From assembly GCF_900184245.1 (NCBI RefSeq), contig NZ_FXXB01000004.1, positions 62,001-126,000 of the forward strand: 64,000 bases of DNA. Reading direction: 5' to 3'. Numbering within the stretch: the stretch's first letter is position 1; every line of letters starts with the position of its first letter. A program made the translations under genes and the position numbers. Source of the DNA: Brachybacterium massiliense. Lineage in GTDB: Bacteria > Actinomycetota > Actinomycetes > Actinomycetales > Dermabacteraceae. Below are positions 1-9,444 of this stretch, piece by piece. Under the pieces are notes generated by a model. That model was not told the DNA's origin. It searched no databases and saw only the letters and a list, made by a program, of their open reading frames with translations.

Positions 1-440
1 ACCGGATCCTTGGTGCCGGCGACCAGCGGCGCGCCCGCCTTCTGGGCGATGTGTCGGGCGGAGACCTTGTCCCCGAGTTTCTCGATCGCCCCGGGCGGGG
101 GGCCGATCCAGGTCAGCCCGGCGTCGATCACGGCCTGGGCGAAGTCAGCGCGCTCGGAGAGGAAGCCGTAGCCCGGGTGGACCGCATCCGCACCGGAGCG
201 GTGCGCGATGTCGAGGATCTTGTCGACCACGAGATAGGAGCTGGCGGCCGTGGTGCCGCCCAGCGCGTAGGCCTCGTCGGCGACCTGCGTGTGCAGGGCG
301 TCGCGGTCGGGATCCGCGTACACGGCGACCGAGCGGAGCCCTGCATCCCGGCAGGCCCGTGCGATCCGCACCGCGATCTCCCCACGGTTGGCGATGAGCA
401 CCGTGGACAGCGGGCGGGGCTTGGAGGAGCGTGCGGGCAT
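1..440 (-). CDS. acyl-CoA carboxylase biotin carboxylase (alpha) subunit, N-terminal part
   Basis: Only the first ~146 residues are inside the window; the gene runs off the left edge. The N-terminus reads into the biotin carboxylase fold with [13 protein letters not shown] near residues 14-26, HPGYGFLSE further on and an [14 protein letters not shown] segment. These belong to the N-terminal biotin-carboxylase domain that carboxylates the biotin of acetyl-/propionyl-CoA carboxylase using ATP and bicarbonate. It is the last visible gene of a minus-strand operon that begins with the beta subunit gene at 4841, which supports the same complex. Actinobacterial alpha subunits usually also carry the biotin carrier domain, but that part is not visible. 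ATG at 440 is chosen because it directly precedes the conserved start of the domain. Confidence 0.93.
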   Translation of the reverse strand, partial: MPARSSKPRPLSTVLIANRGEIAVRIARACRDAGLRSVAVYADPDRDALHTQVADEAYALGGTTAASSYLVVDKILDIAHRSGADAVHPGYGFLSERADFAQAVIDAGLTWIGPPPGAIEKLGDKVSARHIAQKAGAPLVAGTKDP

Positions 441-494
441 TGGCGATGGTTCCTTCCGGGAGTCAGCAGTGGTCGAGTCTAGTACCGCAGATGC

Positions 495-1196
495 TCAGGC
501 GTCGCCAGGGCTCGCAGCGAGGTCGTCGCCGTGAGCGGACCACAGCTGGTGGACCCCCAGACCGATCTCCCCGAGCATCCGGCGCAGCAGCGGCAGGGAC
601 AGCCCGATCACGGTGTGCGGGTCGCCGGCGATGCGCTCGATGAAGGGCCCGGCCATCCCGTCGATCGCGAAGCCTCCGGCCAGGCCCAGCGGCTCGCCGG
701 TGGCGACATAGGCGTCGATCTCCTCGTCGGTGATCTCCGCGAAGCTCACCTCGCAGCTCGCGGTCGCGCCGAAGGTCGCGCCGGTGCCGCCGTCCTCCTC
801 GTCGCGATCATCGACCAGCCAGTGCCCCGAATGGAGCACGCCGGTGCGACCCCGCATCGCACGCCACCGCTCACGGGCCCGCTCGGGGGTGTGGGGCTTC
901 CCGATCACCTCGCCGTCCAGCTCGAGCATCGAGTCGCAGCCGAGCACCACGTAGCCGCCCTCGCTGCGCGCGGTCGCGGTCTGCGCCTTCTCACGGGCCA
1001 GCAGCAGCACCTCCTCGGCCGCGCCGAGCTCCTCACCGGCCTCGAGCGCGGCCGCACGGGCCCGCTCGAGGATCGAGGTCTCGTCGAGATCGACCGGGAG
1101 CGCGGAGTGCTCGATCCGCGCGCCGTCGAGCACGGCGCGCCGTCCCTGGGAGGCGGAGGCGAGCAGCAGCAGCGGATCGTGGTCGGGCGCGGTCAT
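495..1196 (-). CDS. maf: Maf family nucleotide pyrophosphatase
   Basis: The product is 233 aa, the normal size for Maf/YhdE proteins, which hydrolyse non-canonical or surplus nucleoside triphosphates to monophosphates. Visible family marks are LASASQGRR at 12-20 (the usual SxSPRR loop, with QG where SP/PR is common), GCDSM at 86-90 with the acidic D88, GKP at 99-101, and AGGFAIDG at 173-180 near the C-terminus. The ATG overlaps the stop of the upstream DUF885 gene by four bases, so the two are translationally coupled. Maf next to acyl-CoA carboxylase genes is a recurrent actinobacterial arrangement. The QG substitution in the loop is slightly unusual but the rest of the motif set is complete. 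Confidence 0.92.
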   Translation of the reverse strand: MTAPDHDPLLLLASASQGRRAVLDGARIEHSALPVDLDETSILERARAAALEAGEELGAAEEVLLLAREKAQTATARSEGGYVVLGCDSMLELDGEVIGKPHTPERARERWRAMRGRTGVLHSGHWLVDDRDEEDGGTGATFGATASCEVSFAEITDEEIDAYVATGEPLGLAGGFAIDGMAGPFIERIAGDPHTVIGLSLPLLRRMLGEIGLGVHQLWSAHGDDLAASPGDA

Positions 1197-2869
1197 CGCA
1201 GAGCCTCCTCGAGGACGGAGAGCGGGAGGCTGCCCAGGGCCAGGGCGTCCCGGTGGAAGTCGCGGGCGGGAGCGGCGGAGCTCGCCCGCAGCTGCTCCCA
1301 GACCCGCTGCCCGATCTTGTAGGACGGTGCCTGGCCGGGCCAGCCGAGGTAGCGGTGCAGCTCGAAGCGCTGCTCGGCCTCGGTCACGCCCCAGTGGGCG
1401 CTCATGAAGTCCCAGGCCTTCTCGTAGGTCCAGGCGCCTCCCGCGGAGCCGGCGAGACCCTCGGGCATCGGCAGACCGCAGTGCAGGCCGATGTCGAGCA
1501 CCACACGGCCGGCGCGCAGACGCTGCGCATCGAGCATGCCCAGCCGGTCCCCGTCGTCGGAGAGATGGCCCAGCTGCTCCATCAGGCGCTCGGCGTACAG
1601 GGCCCAGCCCTCGCCGTGGCCGGAGACCCAGCACATCAGCGCGCGCCAGCGGTTCAGGGTGGCCGCCTGCATGGTCTGGATGCCCACCTGGAGGTGATGG
1701 CCCGGCACGCCCTCGTGGTAGACGGTGGTGGTCTCCAGCCAGGTGCGGAACTCGGTGGTGCCGTGGGGGACGTCCCACCACATGCGGCCGGGACGGCTGA
1801 GGTCCTCGCTGGGGCCGGTGTAGTAGATCCCGCCGGAGCCGGTGGCGGCGATGCGGCACTCGAGCCGGCGCAGCGGCTCGGGGATGTCGAAGTGGGTGCC
1901 GGCGAGCTCGTCGATCGCGCGGTCGCTGAGGTCCTGCATCCAGGCCTGCAGGGCGTCGGTGCCGTGCAGCACCCGGGCCGGATCGGAGTCCAGCGCCCGC
2001 TTGGCGGCCTCGACCGAGCGGCCGCCGCCGTTGCCGGCGGACTCATTGATCCGGGAGGCCACCTCCTCCTGCTCGGCGACGATCGCGCGCAGCTCCTCGA
2101 TGCCCCAGGCGTAGGTCTCGTCGATGTCGATCGTGGTGCCCAGGAAGGTGCGGGAGGCGAGCGCATAGGCGTCGCGGCCGACGGCGTCGCGCTCGGGCGC
2201 GCGCGGCGCGAGGGCCTCGAGCTGGTCGGCGAGAGCGAGGTAGCCGCGCGCCGCGGCCGAGGCCGCCTCGGTCACCTGGGCGCGCTGGGCGTCATCGCCC
2301 ACGGCGTCCTGAGCGAAGCTGTGGAAGAAGCCGTCCTGTGCGGCGAAGCCCCGCGCCTGCTCGGCGCCCAGCAGCAGCTGGCGGCGGGAGGAGAGGACCC
2401 CGTGCTCGGCGGCCTCGTGCAGCGACTCGACCCAGCTGGCCAGGGAGGCGGGCATCGCCGCCATGCGCTGAGCGATCACCTGCCAGTCCTCGGCGGTGTC
2501 GGTGGGCATCTGGTCCAGGATGTCCCGGGACTGGAGCGGCGAGGCGAGGTTGTTGACCGCGGAGATGTCCAGGCGCTGCTCGGCCCGCTCGATCTCGAGC
2601 CCGAGCCGCTCGGTGAGCGCGGCGCGGGTGACCGTGTCCACCGCGTCCTGATCCGGCACCTCGGCCGCGCGGGCGAGCAGGGTGCGGGCCGCCTCGGTGC
2701 GCTCGGCGGTCGCGGCGGGGGAGTAGTCGGTGACCTCGCCGTCATGGCCGGGGACCCCGAGCGAGGTGGCCAGGTACGGGTCGAGACGTGCGCTGAGATC
2801 GACGTACTCGTCGGCGAGACGGTCCAGCGCGGTGGAGGCGCGCACGGCCTCAGGGGGTGTGGTCGGCAT
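1193..2869 (-). CDS. DUF885 family protein (predicted zinc hydrolase)
   Basis: A 558-aa protein of the DUF885 family. The signature HEGVPGHH is at residues 385-392, an HExxxH-type metal site, followed by GHGEGWALYAERL at 417-429, which supplies the conserved glutamate. Upstream, GGIYYTGPSEDLSRPG and the MWWDVP stretch are also typical. No signal peptide or membrane segment is seen, so it is probably cytoplasmic. The exact substrate of this family is poorly defined; peptidase or carboxypeptidase-like activity is inferred from the metal motif. The ATG at 2869 is used because residues upstream of it are low-complexity and overlap the intergenic space after the epsilon subunit gene. Confidence 0.88.
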   Translation of the reverse strand: MPTTPPEAVRASTALDRLADEYVDLSARLDPYLATSLGVPGHDGEVTDYSPAATAERTEAARTLLARAAEVPDQDAVDTVTRAALTERLGLEIERAEQRLDISAVNNLASPLQSRDILDQMPTDTAEDWQVIAQRMAAMPASLASWVESLHEAAEHGVLSSRRQLLLGAEQARGFAAQDGFFHSFAQDAVGDDAQRAQVTEAASAAARGYLALADQLEALAPRAPERDAVGRDAYALASRTFLGTTIDIDETYAWGIEELRAIVAEQEEVASRINESAGNGGGRSVEAAKRALDSDPARVLHGTDALQAWMQDLSDRAIDELAGTHFDIPEPLRRLECRIAATGSGGIYYTGPSEDLSRPGRMWWDVPHGTTEFRTWLETTTVYHEGVPGHHLQVGIQTMQAATLNRWRALMCWVSGHGEGWALYAERLMEQLGHLSDDGDRLGMLDAQRLRAGRVVLDIGLHCGLPMPEGLAGSAGGAWTYEKAWDFMSAHWGVTEAEQRFELHRYLGWPGQAPSYKIGQRVWEQLRASSAAPARDFHRDALALGSLPLSVLEEALR

Positions 2870-2964
2870 GACCGGGAGTCTACGTGCGGGGACGGTGCTC
2901 ACGGCGCACGCGGCCGGGCGCTGCGGAACGTCCCGGGAGAAGTCCAGCAGGGCCCGAGCGGGGT

Positions 2965-3255
2965 TCAGCGGTCGGAGAACTGCCAGGCGGTGGCCGACGC
3001 CATGCCGCGCAGTCCGTGCGCCCGCGGATGGCAGTGGACCGGATCGCTCCACGCCCCAGCACCCGGCCCCCGACCCTCGGCGAGCAGGCGCTCCTCCGCC
3101 TCGAGCCGGCTGGTGACGCTCATGGCGGAGACCACCACCGCGATCGCGGCCAGCTCGTCATCGCGCAGATATCCCTGCACGAGGCGCACATCCGAGGTGC
3201 GCACCGCAGGCTCCGGCCCGGGCTGCGCCGGGGCCGTGTCCTCGACCGCGCTCAC
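2965..3255 (-). CDS. acyl-CoA carboxylase epsilon subunit
   Basis: A 96-aa product starting with GTG that overlaps the beta subunit stop by four bases (GTGA). Residues around 25-60 read as [20 protein letters not shown] and then the LEAEERLL helix, the small conserved core of actinobacterial AccE/PccE proteins; the C-terminus ends in the typical short basic/aromatic stretch (WQFSDR). Epsilon subunits stabilise and stimulate the alpha-beta acyl-CoA carboxylase complex. Position immediately behind the beta gene and the family-typical size make the assignment good even though the protein is short. Confidence 0.88.
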   Translation of the reverse strand: MSAVEDTAPAQPGPEPAVRTSDVRLVQGYLRDDELAAIAVVVSAMSVTSRLEAEERLLAEGRGPGAGAWSDPVHCHPRAHGLRGMASATAWQFSDR

Positions 3256-4841
3256 AGCGGGATGTTCCCGTGCTTCTTGGTGGGCAGGGTGTCGCGCTTG
3301 GTGCGCAGCGCGCGCAGCGCCCGGGCGATCTCCAGGCGGGTGTCCGCCGGGCGGATCACGCCGTCGATCCAGCCGCGCTCGGCGGCGGTGTACGGGGTGG
3401 CGAACTGCTCCTCGTACTCCGCCTGGAACTGCGCGCGCTGGGCCTCGACGTCCCCGCCCTCCTCGGCGACCCTGCGCAGATCGCCGCGGTGGAGGATGTT
3501 CACCGCACCCTGGGAGCCCATCACCGCGATCTGGGCGGTGGGCCAGGCGAGGTTGATGTCCGCCCCGAGCTCCTTGGAGCCCATCACGATGTAGGCACCG
3601 CCGTAGGCCTTGCGCGTGATCACGGTGATCAGAGGGACCGTCGCCTCGGCGTAGGCGTACAGCAGTTTCGCGCCGCGACGGATGATGCCGCCGTACTCCT
3701 GATCGGTGCCGGGCAGGAAGCCGGGCACGTCCACGAAGGTCAGTACCGGGATGTTGTTGGCATCGCACAGGCGCACGAAGCGCGCGGCCTTCTCGGAGGC
3801 GTCGATGTCGAGGGTGCCGGCCAGATGCGAGGGCTGGTTGGCGATGATGCCCACGCTGTAGCCCTCGACGCGGCCGAAGCCCACCATGATGTTCTGCGCG
3901 AACAGCGGCTGGACCTCGAGGAACTCCTCGTCGTCCAGCACCGCCCGCAGCACCGAGAGCATGTCGTAGGGCTGGTTGGGGGAGTCCGGGACCAGCGTGT
4001 CCAGGGCGGTGTCGGCCGGGGTGGGGTCCTGGTCGAAGGGGACCGGGAAAGAGGGCGCGGGGCTCAGCGTGTTCGAGGGCAGGTAGCTCAGCAGGTCCTT
4101 GACGTACTCGATCGCCTCGGCCTCGTCGGGCGCCATGTAGTGCGCGACCCCGGAGCGGGAGGAATGGGTGCGGGCGCCGCCCAGCTCCTCGAAGCCGACG
4201 TCCTCACCCGTGACGGTGCGGATCACGTCGGGCCCGGTGATGAACATGTGCGAGGTCTTCTCGACCATCACGATGATGTCGGTCAGCGCGGGGGAGTAGA
4301 CGGCGCCGCCCGCGGCCGGCCCCATGATCAGGGAGATCTGCGGGATCACGCCGGAGGCGCGGGTGTTGCGCTTGAAGATCCCGGCGAACATCGCGAGCGA
4401 GGCGACACCCTCCTGGATGCGCGCGCCGCCGCCGTCGAGGATGCCGATGATCGGCACCCCGGTGCTCAGCGCGAGGTCCTGGATCTTCTGGATCTTGCGG
4501 CCGTGCGCCTCGCCGAGCGACCCGCCGAAGACCGTGAAGTCCTGGGAGTAGACGCACACCTGGCGGCCGTCGATGGTGCCGTAGCCGGTGACGATGCCGT
4601 CGCCGTCGGGGCGCTTGCGGTCGATGCCGAAGCTGCGCGCCTGATGGCGCACGAACCGATCGGTCTCCACGAACGAGCCGTCGTCCAGCAGGTCGGTGAT
4701 CCGCTCCCGGGCCGTCTTCTTCCCTCGGGCATGCTGCTTCTGGACCGCCAGCTCGTCTGCCGCGGAGACCGCGGCGGCGTCACGCTCGCGCAGGTCCTCG
4801 AGTCGCTGAGCGGTGGTGAGCGGCCGCGGGGCGTCGGTCAC
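3252..4841 (-). CDS. accD: acyl-CoA carboxylase beta (carboxyltransferase) subunit
   Basis: A 529-aa carboxyltransferase that moves the carboxyl group from carboxybiotin to acetyl- or propionyl-CoA. Both crotonase-like halves are visible: the N-terminal half with [17 protein letters not shown] and GGARIQEGV (oxyanion glycines), and the C-terminal half with [10 protein letters not shown] and [12 protein letters not shown]. Length is normal for AccD5/PccB-type proteins. The start is a GTG at 4841 preceded by AAGGAGG at ideal spacing; an in-frame ATG 17 codons upstream has no such site. It is the first gene of the accD-accE-DUF885-maf-acc alpha operon and diverges from birA. Acetyl versus propionyl specificity cannot be told from sequence inspection. 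Confidence 0.95.
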   Translation of the reverse strand: MTDAPRPLTTAQRLEDLRERDAAAVSAADELAVQKQHARGKKTARERITDLLDDGSFVETDRFVRHQARSFGIDRKRPDGDGIVTGYGTIDGRQVCVYSQDFTVFGGSLGEAHGRKIQKIQDLALSTGVPIIGILDGGGARIQEGVASLAMFAGIFKRNTRASGVIPQISLIMGPAAGGAVYSPALTDIIVMVEKTSHMFITGPDVIRTVTGEDVGFEELGGARTHSSRSGVAHYMAPDEAEAIEYVKDLLSYLPSNTLSPAPSFPVPFDQDPTPADTALDTLVPDSPNQPYDMLSVLRAVLDDEEFLEVQPLFAQNIMVGFGRVEGYSVGIIANQPSHLAGTLDIDASEKAARFVRLCDANNIPVLTFVDVPGFLPGTDQEYGGIIRRGAKLLYAYAEATVPLITVITRKAYGGAYIVMGSKELGADINLAWPTAQIAVMGSQGAVNILHRGDLRRVAEEGGDVEAQRAQFQAEYEEQFATPYTAAERGWIDGVIRPADTRLEIARALRALRTKRDTLPTKKHGNIPL

Positions 4842-4896
4842 GGGGCCTCCTTGCGGCCTGCTGGGCCGCGTGGTCATACGGCGGATGGACACCGGG

Positions 4897-4902
4897 ATAC
4901 TA
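4897..4902 (-). promoter_or_regulatory. candidate -10 box for the carboxylase operon
   Basis: On the minus strand this reads TAGTAT, a good actinobacterial -10 hexamer, 55 bases upstream of the accD GTG. No clear -35 was recognised. The 156-base divergent space between accD and birA (4842-4997) holds it and nothing else I can support. Confidence 0.4.
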
Positions 4903-4997
4903 CGCTACGCAGGTCCGACGACGGCCGCCCCGTCCCTCGACGGCGCGCGCGACCGTGGGGGAGAGAACAACGGCGCACGAGGCAGGACGGGAGACGC

Positions 4998-5960
4998 ATG
5001 GACGGCACGGACGGCAGCGACGGCAAGGACAGCACGGACCTCATGGGCGCTTCACCGCACCCCCTCGCTCCGCGGATCCTCCGCCTCGGCGCCGTCACCT
5101 CCACCCAGGACGAGGCCTCCCGGCGCCTGCAGCAGGGGACGCCCGCGCCCTTCGCCGTCACCGCGCGGCGCCAGACCTCCGGCAGGGGGCGGCTGGGACG
5201 CCCCTTCGAGAGCCCCGAGGGTGCGAGCCTCTCGTGCACCTATGTCCACCGCACCGCCCTGGACCCCACCCGCCGGGGCTGGATCCCGCTGGTCGCGGGC
5301 CTCTCTGCGGTGCGGGCGCTCACCGAGGTGACAGGGCGGCTCGCCCCCGCGCAGGTCGGGCTGAAATGGCCCAATGATCTGCACACTCCCGACGGGCGCA
5401 AGCTCGGCGGGATCCTGGTCGAGGGCCGCGGTGCCGAGCACGTGCTGGTGGGGATCGGCCTGAACCTGCGCGCGCCCCTCTCCCCGGCCGACGGCGGCGT
5501 CGTGCCCGGCGCTGCGTGGCTGCGCGGAGAGGACGGGCTGTGCGAGGACGACGGACCGCCCGCGCCGCCCGAGGGCCCGTCCACGGGGGAGGTGCTGCGC
5601 GAGTCCCTCGAGACTGCGCTGGTCACGACCCTGCGCGAGGAGCTGGAGCGCCTCGAGTCCGTTCAGGGAGACGCCGTCCGCGCGGGAGTGCGCGACCGGT
5701 ACACTATGACGTGCCTCACACTGGGGCGCAGGGTGCGGATCGATCCGTTGGGACGCCGGGCCGGTGGCGGGGACCCTCCTCGTTCCTGGTCGGGCCTTGC
5801 GCGAGAGATCGACGAGCACGGCAGGCTGGTCGTCGACCTCGAGGGCGACGGCCGCAGGGCCGTGGACGTCGGCGACGTGAGGCACCTGCGGCCGGAGGCG
5901 ACCGCCGGCACCCCGGAGGATGGGGCGTCGGACATCGAGCAGGAGGAGCACGTCACGTGA
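4998..5960 (+). CDS. birA: biotin--[acetyl-CoA carboxylase] ligase (monofunctional)
   Basis: A 320-aa class I biotin protein ligase; it makes biotinyl-AMP and transfers biotin to the carrier lysine of carboxylases such as the one encoded divergently. The biotinyl-AMP loop GRGRLGR is at 62-68, KWPND at 123-127, GGIL at 137-140 and GIGLN at 152-156. There is no N-terminal helix-turn-helix, so it is not a repressor. A long acidic/proline-rich insertion follows the catalytic part before the C-terminal SH3-like domain (about 240-310). ATG 4998 has GGACGGGAG upstream; a second in-frame ATG lies at codon 16 and would also leave the domain intact. Its stop overlaps the next gene's GTG. Confidence 0.93.
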   Translation: MDGTDGSDGKDSTDLMGASPHPLAPRILRLGAVTSTQDEASRRLQQGTPAPFAVTARRQTSGRGRLGRPFESPEGASLSCTYVHRTALDPTRRGWIPLVAGLSAVRALTEVTGRLAPAQVGLKWPNDLHTPDGRKLGGILVEGRGAEHVLVGIGLNLRAPLSPADGGVVPGAAWLRGEDGLCEDDGPPAPPEGPSTGEVLRESLETALVTTLREELERLESVQGDAVRAGVRDRYTMTCLTLGRRVRIDPLGRRAGGGDPPRSWSGLAREIDEHGRLVVDLEGDGRRAVDVGDVRHLRPEATAGTPEDGASDIEQEEHVT

Positions 5961-7159
5961 CCGGAGGCATGGAAGACCTGGAGCGCGCCGCAGCCCGGGA
6001 GGGGAGCACCCCCGCTCGGGAGCCATCCGTGCCGCAGGACTCCGTCCCGGTGGAGACCACGGAGCTGCCCGACCTCTCGGAGGCCGCGGCGGGAGCGGCC
6101 TCCCTGGACGAGAGCGAGATCCTCGACCTGAACAAGCGCTTCGCCGCGGTGCGCCGCAGCGTGGGCGCGCTCGAGAAGGTGCTGCTGCAGGGACCGCGCA
6201 AGTACTCCCGGCGCGACCTCGCCGAGCAGCAGGACATCCCCGAGCGCCTCACCTCCGTGTACTGGCGCTCGCTGGGCTTCACCCCGGTGGACGAGGACAC
6301 GGTGGTCTTCACCGAGGAGGACGCCTACGCGATCGGCGACCTCGCCGCGATCGTCGAGGAGGGCGTGATCACCGAGCGCGCCTTCTCGAGCATCTCCCGC
6401 GGCCTCGGCTTCCACATGGGCCGGCTGGCCATGTGGATCACCGAGGCGCTGGTGGACGAGGCGAAGTACGCCGACGGCCTCGACGACGCCCAGGCGCGCC
6501 AGCAGATGCTGGACTCCATCCCCGAGCTGCTGGAGATCTTCGAGTCCCAGGTGATGTTCGCCTTCCGGCGGCAGCTGGCCGCCTATGCCGCCCGGGCCGG
6601 CAGCGAGGTGCTCCACCGCGACACCGACGAGCTGTTCCCGCTGCAGCGGGCCGTCGGCTTCGCCGATCTGGTGCAGTTCACCCGGCTCGCCCAGGACCTG
6701 CCCGGCGCGGAGCTGGCGGACATGGTGGGCCGCTTCGAGTCGGTCAGCCGCGACATCATCTCCGTGGGCGGCGGCCGCGTGGTCAAGACCGTCGGCGACG
6801 AGATCATGTTCCTCGCCGACACGCCCGAGGACGGCGCCCAGATCGCCGTCAGCCTCGCCGAGATGATCACGGAGTCCCCGGACCTCCCACCGGTGCGGGT
6901 GGGCCTGGCCTGGGGGTCGATGTTCTCCCGATACGGCGACGTCTTCGGTCCCACCGTCAACCTCGCCGCCCGCATGGAGTCCGTGGCCCGGCCCGGCGCC
7001 GTGCTGGTCGACTCCGACACCGCCGACGCCGTCGCGCAGGCGATGCCGGGCGGATTCGCGCTCGCCGAGGGAGACGACGTCGAGCTCCACGGGATCGGCA
7101 CCGTGCACGTCCAGGAGATGCGGCGCGACCGCTCGGCACCGCTCGATCTGGGCCTGTGA
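5957..7159 (+). CDS. class III adenylate cyclase with Rv1264-like regulatory domain
   Basis: A 400-aa soluble cyclase. Residues ~60-210 match the adenylate-cyclase regulatory fold known from mycobacterial Rv1264 (RDLAEQQDIPE, then YWRSLGFTPVDEDT and an all-helical stretch); in Rv1264 this domain inhibits the enzyme in a pH-dependent way. The catalytic domain (~232-395) keeps metal aspartates D237 (GFADLVQFT) and D281, substrate lysine K277 in VVKTVGDE, and N335/R339 in GPTVNLAARM, so it should be active as a homodimer making cAMP. GTG 5957 overlaps the birA stop (GTGA) and has AGGAGG nearby; an ATG four codons later is a possible alternative. The pH role is transferred from the family, not seen here. 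Confidence 0.9.
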   Translation: MTGGMEDLERAAAREGSTPAREPSVPQDSVPVETTELPDLSEAAAGAASLDESEILDLNKRFAAVRRSVGALEKVLLQGPRKYSRRDLAEQQDIPERLTSVYWRSLGFTPVDEDTVVFTEEDAYAIGDLAAIVEEGVITERAFSSISRGLGFHMGRLAMWITEALVDEAKYADGLDDAQARQQMLDSIPELLEIFESQVMFAFRRQLAAYAARAGSEVLHRDTDELFPLQRAVGFADLVQFTRLAQDLPGAELADMVGRFESVSRDIISVGGGRVVKTVGDEIMFLADTPEDGAQIAVSLAEMITESPDLPPVRVGLAWGSMFSRYGDVFGPTVNLAARMESVARPGAVLVDSDTADAVAQAMPGGFALAEGDDVELHGIGTVHVQEMRRDRSAPLDLGL

Positions 7160-7274
7160 CCGAGCCGGCCGCGGCGCGCGGAGGACCTCCGCCCACCGCC
7201 GCGACGGCGGACCTGTGATGATGGAGAAGAGCCCGGCCCCTCACCGGATCGGGCGGTCCCTGCAGGCACCGACG

Positions 7275-7280
7275 TAGGAT
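7275..7280 (+). promoter_or_regulatory. -10 box TAGGAT for a leaderless response-regulator transcript
   Basis: TAGGAT ends exactly seven bases before GTG 7288, the arrangement of leaderless actinobacterial promoters (TANNNT then start codon at the transcription start). It decides the start of the next gene, because the in-frame ATG at 7279 overlaps the hexamer. Confidence 0.55.
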
Positions 7281-7287
7281 GGATCGC

Positions 7288-7983
7288 GTGACACGACTGC
7301 TACTCGTCGAGGACGACTCGGCCATCGCTGAACCCCTCTCCCGCGCGCTGGACCGGGAGGGCTACACCGTCACGCGTGCATCGCGAGGGATGGACGCGCT
7401 GTCGATCGCGGCGGGGCCGGACCCGATCGACCTGGTCATCCTCGACCTCGGCCTGCCCGACCTCGACGGCCTCGAGGTCGCGCGGCGCCTGCGCAAGGGC
7501 GGGCTCGAGTGCCCGATCCTGATCCTCACCGCCCGCGCCGACGAGGTCGACGCGGTGGTCGGCCTGGACGCCGGCGCGGACGACTACGTCACCAAGCCCT
7601 TCCGTCTCGGCGAGCTGCAGGCGCGCATCCGCGCCCTGATGCGGCGCTCCCAGGCCACGGAGGAGTCCGGCGACAGCTACGACGTCAACGGTGTGATGCT
7701 CGACGTCTCCGCGCGCCGCGCCTACGCCGACGGCGAGGAGCTGAGCCTCTCCGCGAAGGAGTACGACCTGCTGACCGTGCTGGTGCGCGAGTCCGGCAGC
7801 GTGGTCACCCGCGATGACCTGATGCGCGAGGTGTGGGGCGCCGAATGGTGGGGCTCCACCAAGACCCTGGACATGCACGTCTCCTGGCTGCGCCGCAAGC
7901 TCGGCGACGACGCCACCGATCCCCGCCGGATCACCACGGTGAGGGGAGTGGGCTTCCGCTTCGAGACCGGCACGGAGAGCTGA
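7288..7983 (+). CDS. OmpR/PhoB-family response regulator
   Basis: A 231-aa two-domain regulator. Receiver domain: LLLVEDD at 4-10, phospho-acceptor D53 in LVILDLGLPD, T81 and K103 in YVTKPF. The C-terminal winged helix (about 130-228) has the ALSAKEYDLL-like SLSAKEYDLLTVLV segment, WGAEWWG and the final RGVGFRF hairpin. GTG 7288 is preferred over ATG 7279: it gives the family-typical VTRxLLVEDD start and lies seven bases behind a TAGGAT -10 box. The cognate kinase gene follows after three bases, so the two form one operon. Target genes are not evident; no obvious binding repeats were found in the 128-base gap upstream. Confidence 0.93.
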   Translation: MTRLLLVEDDSAIAEPLSRALDREGYTVTRASRGMDALSIAAGPDPIDLVILDLGLPDLDGLEVARRLRKGGLECPILILTARADEVDAVVGLDAGADDYVTKPFRLGELQARIRALMRRSQATEESGDSYDVNGVMLDVSARRAYADGEELSLSAKEYDLLTVLVRESGSVVTRDDLMREVWGAEWWGSTKTLDMHVSWLRRKLGDDATDPRRITTVRGVGFRFETGTES

Positions 7984-7986
7984 CCG

Positions 7987-9444
7987 GTGAGGCAGCGCGT
8001 GCTGCAGGCCACCATCATCACCGTGCTGCTGGCCGTGCTCATGCTCGGCATCCCGCTGGGCATCTCGTGGCTGCAGCTCGTCGAGCAGAACCTCAGCAAC
8101 CAGGCCACCTCGATCCTCGACGCGGTGCGCGTCGACACCGATGCCCGTATCCAGGAAGGCGGGGAGATCGACGAGGCGCAGCTGCAGCGCCACGTCGATG
8201 CGCAGACGGACCTGAACATCGCGATCTCGGTCACTTACGAGGGCACCACCACCGCGGTCGGTGACCCCCCGGGTCAGAAGCCGGTGAATAGGAACACCAA
8301 CGGTGCCTCCGGCCAGTCGATCGCGGTGTACATCCCTGAAAGGGACGTGCGCGCCCACACCGCGAGCGCCTGGGTGCTGATCACCGTGGCGGGTCTCGCC
8401 GCGCTGTCGATCGGCGTCTCCGTCGCGCTGTGGCAGGCCCAGCGCATCTCGCTGCCGCTGGCCCGCCTCTCGCGCCGCGCCGAGGAGATGGGCGCCGGTC
8501 GCTCCCGCGGCCCCTGGTACCCCTCGGGGATCGCCGAGATCGACGACGTCGCCGAGGAGCTCGCCCGCTCCGGCGCCATGCTCAACGAACGGCTCGAGGC
8601 GGAGAGCCGGCTCGCCTCCGACGCCTCCCACCAGCTGCGCACGCCCCTGACCGCGCTGTCCATGCGGCTGGACGAGATCCTCGCGACCAGCTCCGAGGAA
8701 TGGGTGCGCGAGGAGGCCCGCATCTCGCTCGAGCAGATCGACCGGCTCACCGAGGTGGTGCACGACCTCATCAACGCCCCGCGCTCCTCCCAGCGCCGCA
8801 CCCCCGGCGTGGTCGAGCTGCGCCACGTGCTCACCCAGCAGAGCGAGGAGTGGTCGCCCGCCTACCGCCGCGCCCACCGCGAGCTGCGCGTGCAGGTGCC
8901 GCGCAGCGCCGCCGTCTGGGGATCCAACGGCCCGCTCACCCAGGTGATCGCGACCCTGATCGAGAACGCCCTCGCCCACGGCGCGGGCCGCACCACCGTC
9001 AAGGTGCGCCGCAACGACCACTCGACCGTAGTCGAGGTCTCCGACGAGGGCGGCGGCATCGAGCCGGAGCTCGGCTCGAGCATCTTCGAGCGCTCGGTCT
9101 CCGGCAGCGGCTCGAGCGGCACCGGCGTGGGCCTGGCGCTGGCCCGCACCCTGGTCGAGGACGACGGCGGGCGGCTCGAGCTGCTCACCGAGAACCCCAC
9201 GACGTTCGGTGTGTTCCTCATCTCCGCGCCCGGGGACACCGAGGTGGAGGACTACGACGTGGTCGGGACCGGCCGCAGCCCCCGCCCGTCCCGGGACACC
9301 CGCGGCGGGCGCTTCGCCAAGAGCGGCAGCACGCGCCGCGCCGACATGTCCGGCGGCGACGCACCGCGCGCCGACTCCGGCGGCGACGACCTCGACTCCC
9401 TGCCCCAGGGGTCCGTGGTGCGGCGCCGCCCGCGTCCGCGCTGA
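7987..9444 (+). CDS. sensor histidine kinase
   Basis: A 485-aa membrane kinase, partner of the preceding regulator. Transmembrane helices at ~8-29 and ~127-149 bracket an ~95-residue extracytoplasmic sensor. A HAMP-like linker leads to the dimerisation box SDASHQLRTPL with phospho-histidine H215. The ATP-binding domain has the N-box ENALAHGAG (N327), DEGGG at 353-357 and GTGVGLALA at 378-386. After ~400 comes an unusual ~85-residue disordered tail rich in R, S, G and D. The GTG start lies four bases from the regulator stop. The ligand cannot be deduced. The tail ends just before the insertion island, but its composition is like the host, so it looks native. Confidence 0.92.
   Translation: MRQRVLQATIITVLLAVLMLGIPLGISWLQLVEQNLSNQATSILDAVRVDTDARIQEGGEIDEAQLQRHVDAQTDLNIAISVTYEGTTTAVGDPPGQKPVNRNTNGASGQSIAVYIPERDVRAHTASAWVLITVAGLAALSIGVSVALWQAQRISLPLARLSRRAEEMGAGRSRGPWYPSGIAEIDDVAEELARSGAMLNERLEAESRLASDASHQLRTPLTALSMRLDEILATSSEEWVREEARISLEQIDRLTEVVHDLINAPRSSQRRTPGVVELRHVLTQQSEEWSPAYRRAHRELRVQVPRSAAVWGSNGPLTQVIATLIENALAHGAGRTTVKVRRNDHSTVVEVSDEGGGIEPELGSSIFERSVSGSGSSGTGVGLALARTLVEDDGGRLELLTENPTTFGVFLISAPGDTEVEDYDVVGTGRSPRPSRDTRGGRFAKSGSTRRADMSGGDAPRADSGGDDLDSLPQGSVVRRRPRPR

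Noticed and set aside
1253..3556. A long plus-strand frame opposite DUF885 and the carboxylase genes
   Set aside because: Antisense shadow; composition typical of reversed coding sequence and no start signal.
7279..7281. ATG as start of the response regulator
   Set aside because: It overlaps the TAGGAT -10 box of a leaderless promoter, and GTG 7288 gives the family-typical N-terminus.
7160..7287. CCGCCG-CGA-CGGCGG hairpin after the cyclase gene as a terminator
   Set aside because: A six-base stem of low complexity is common by chance at this GC content.
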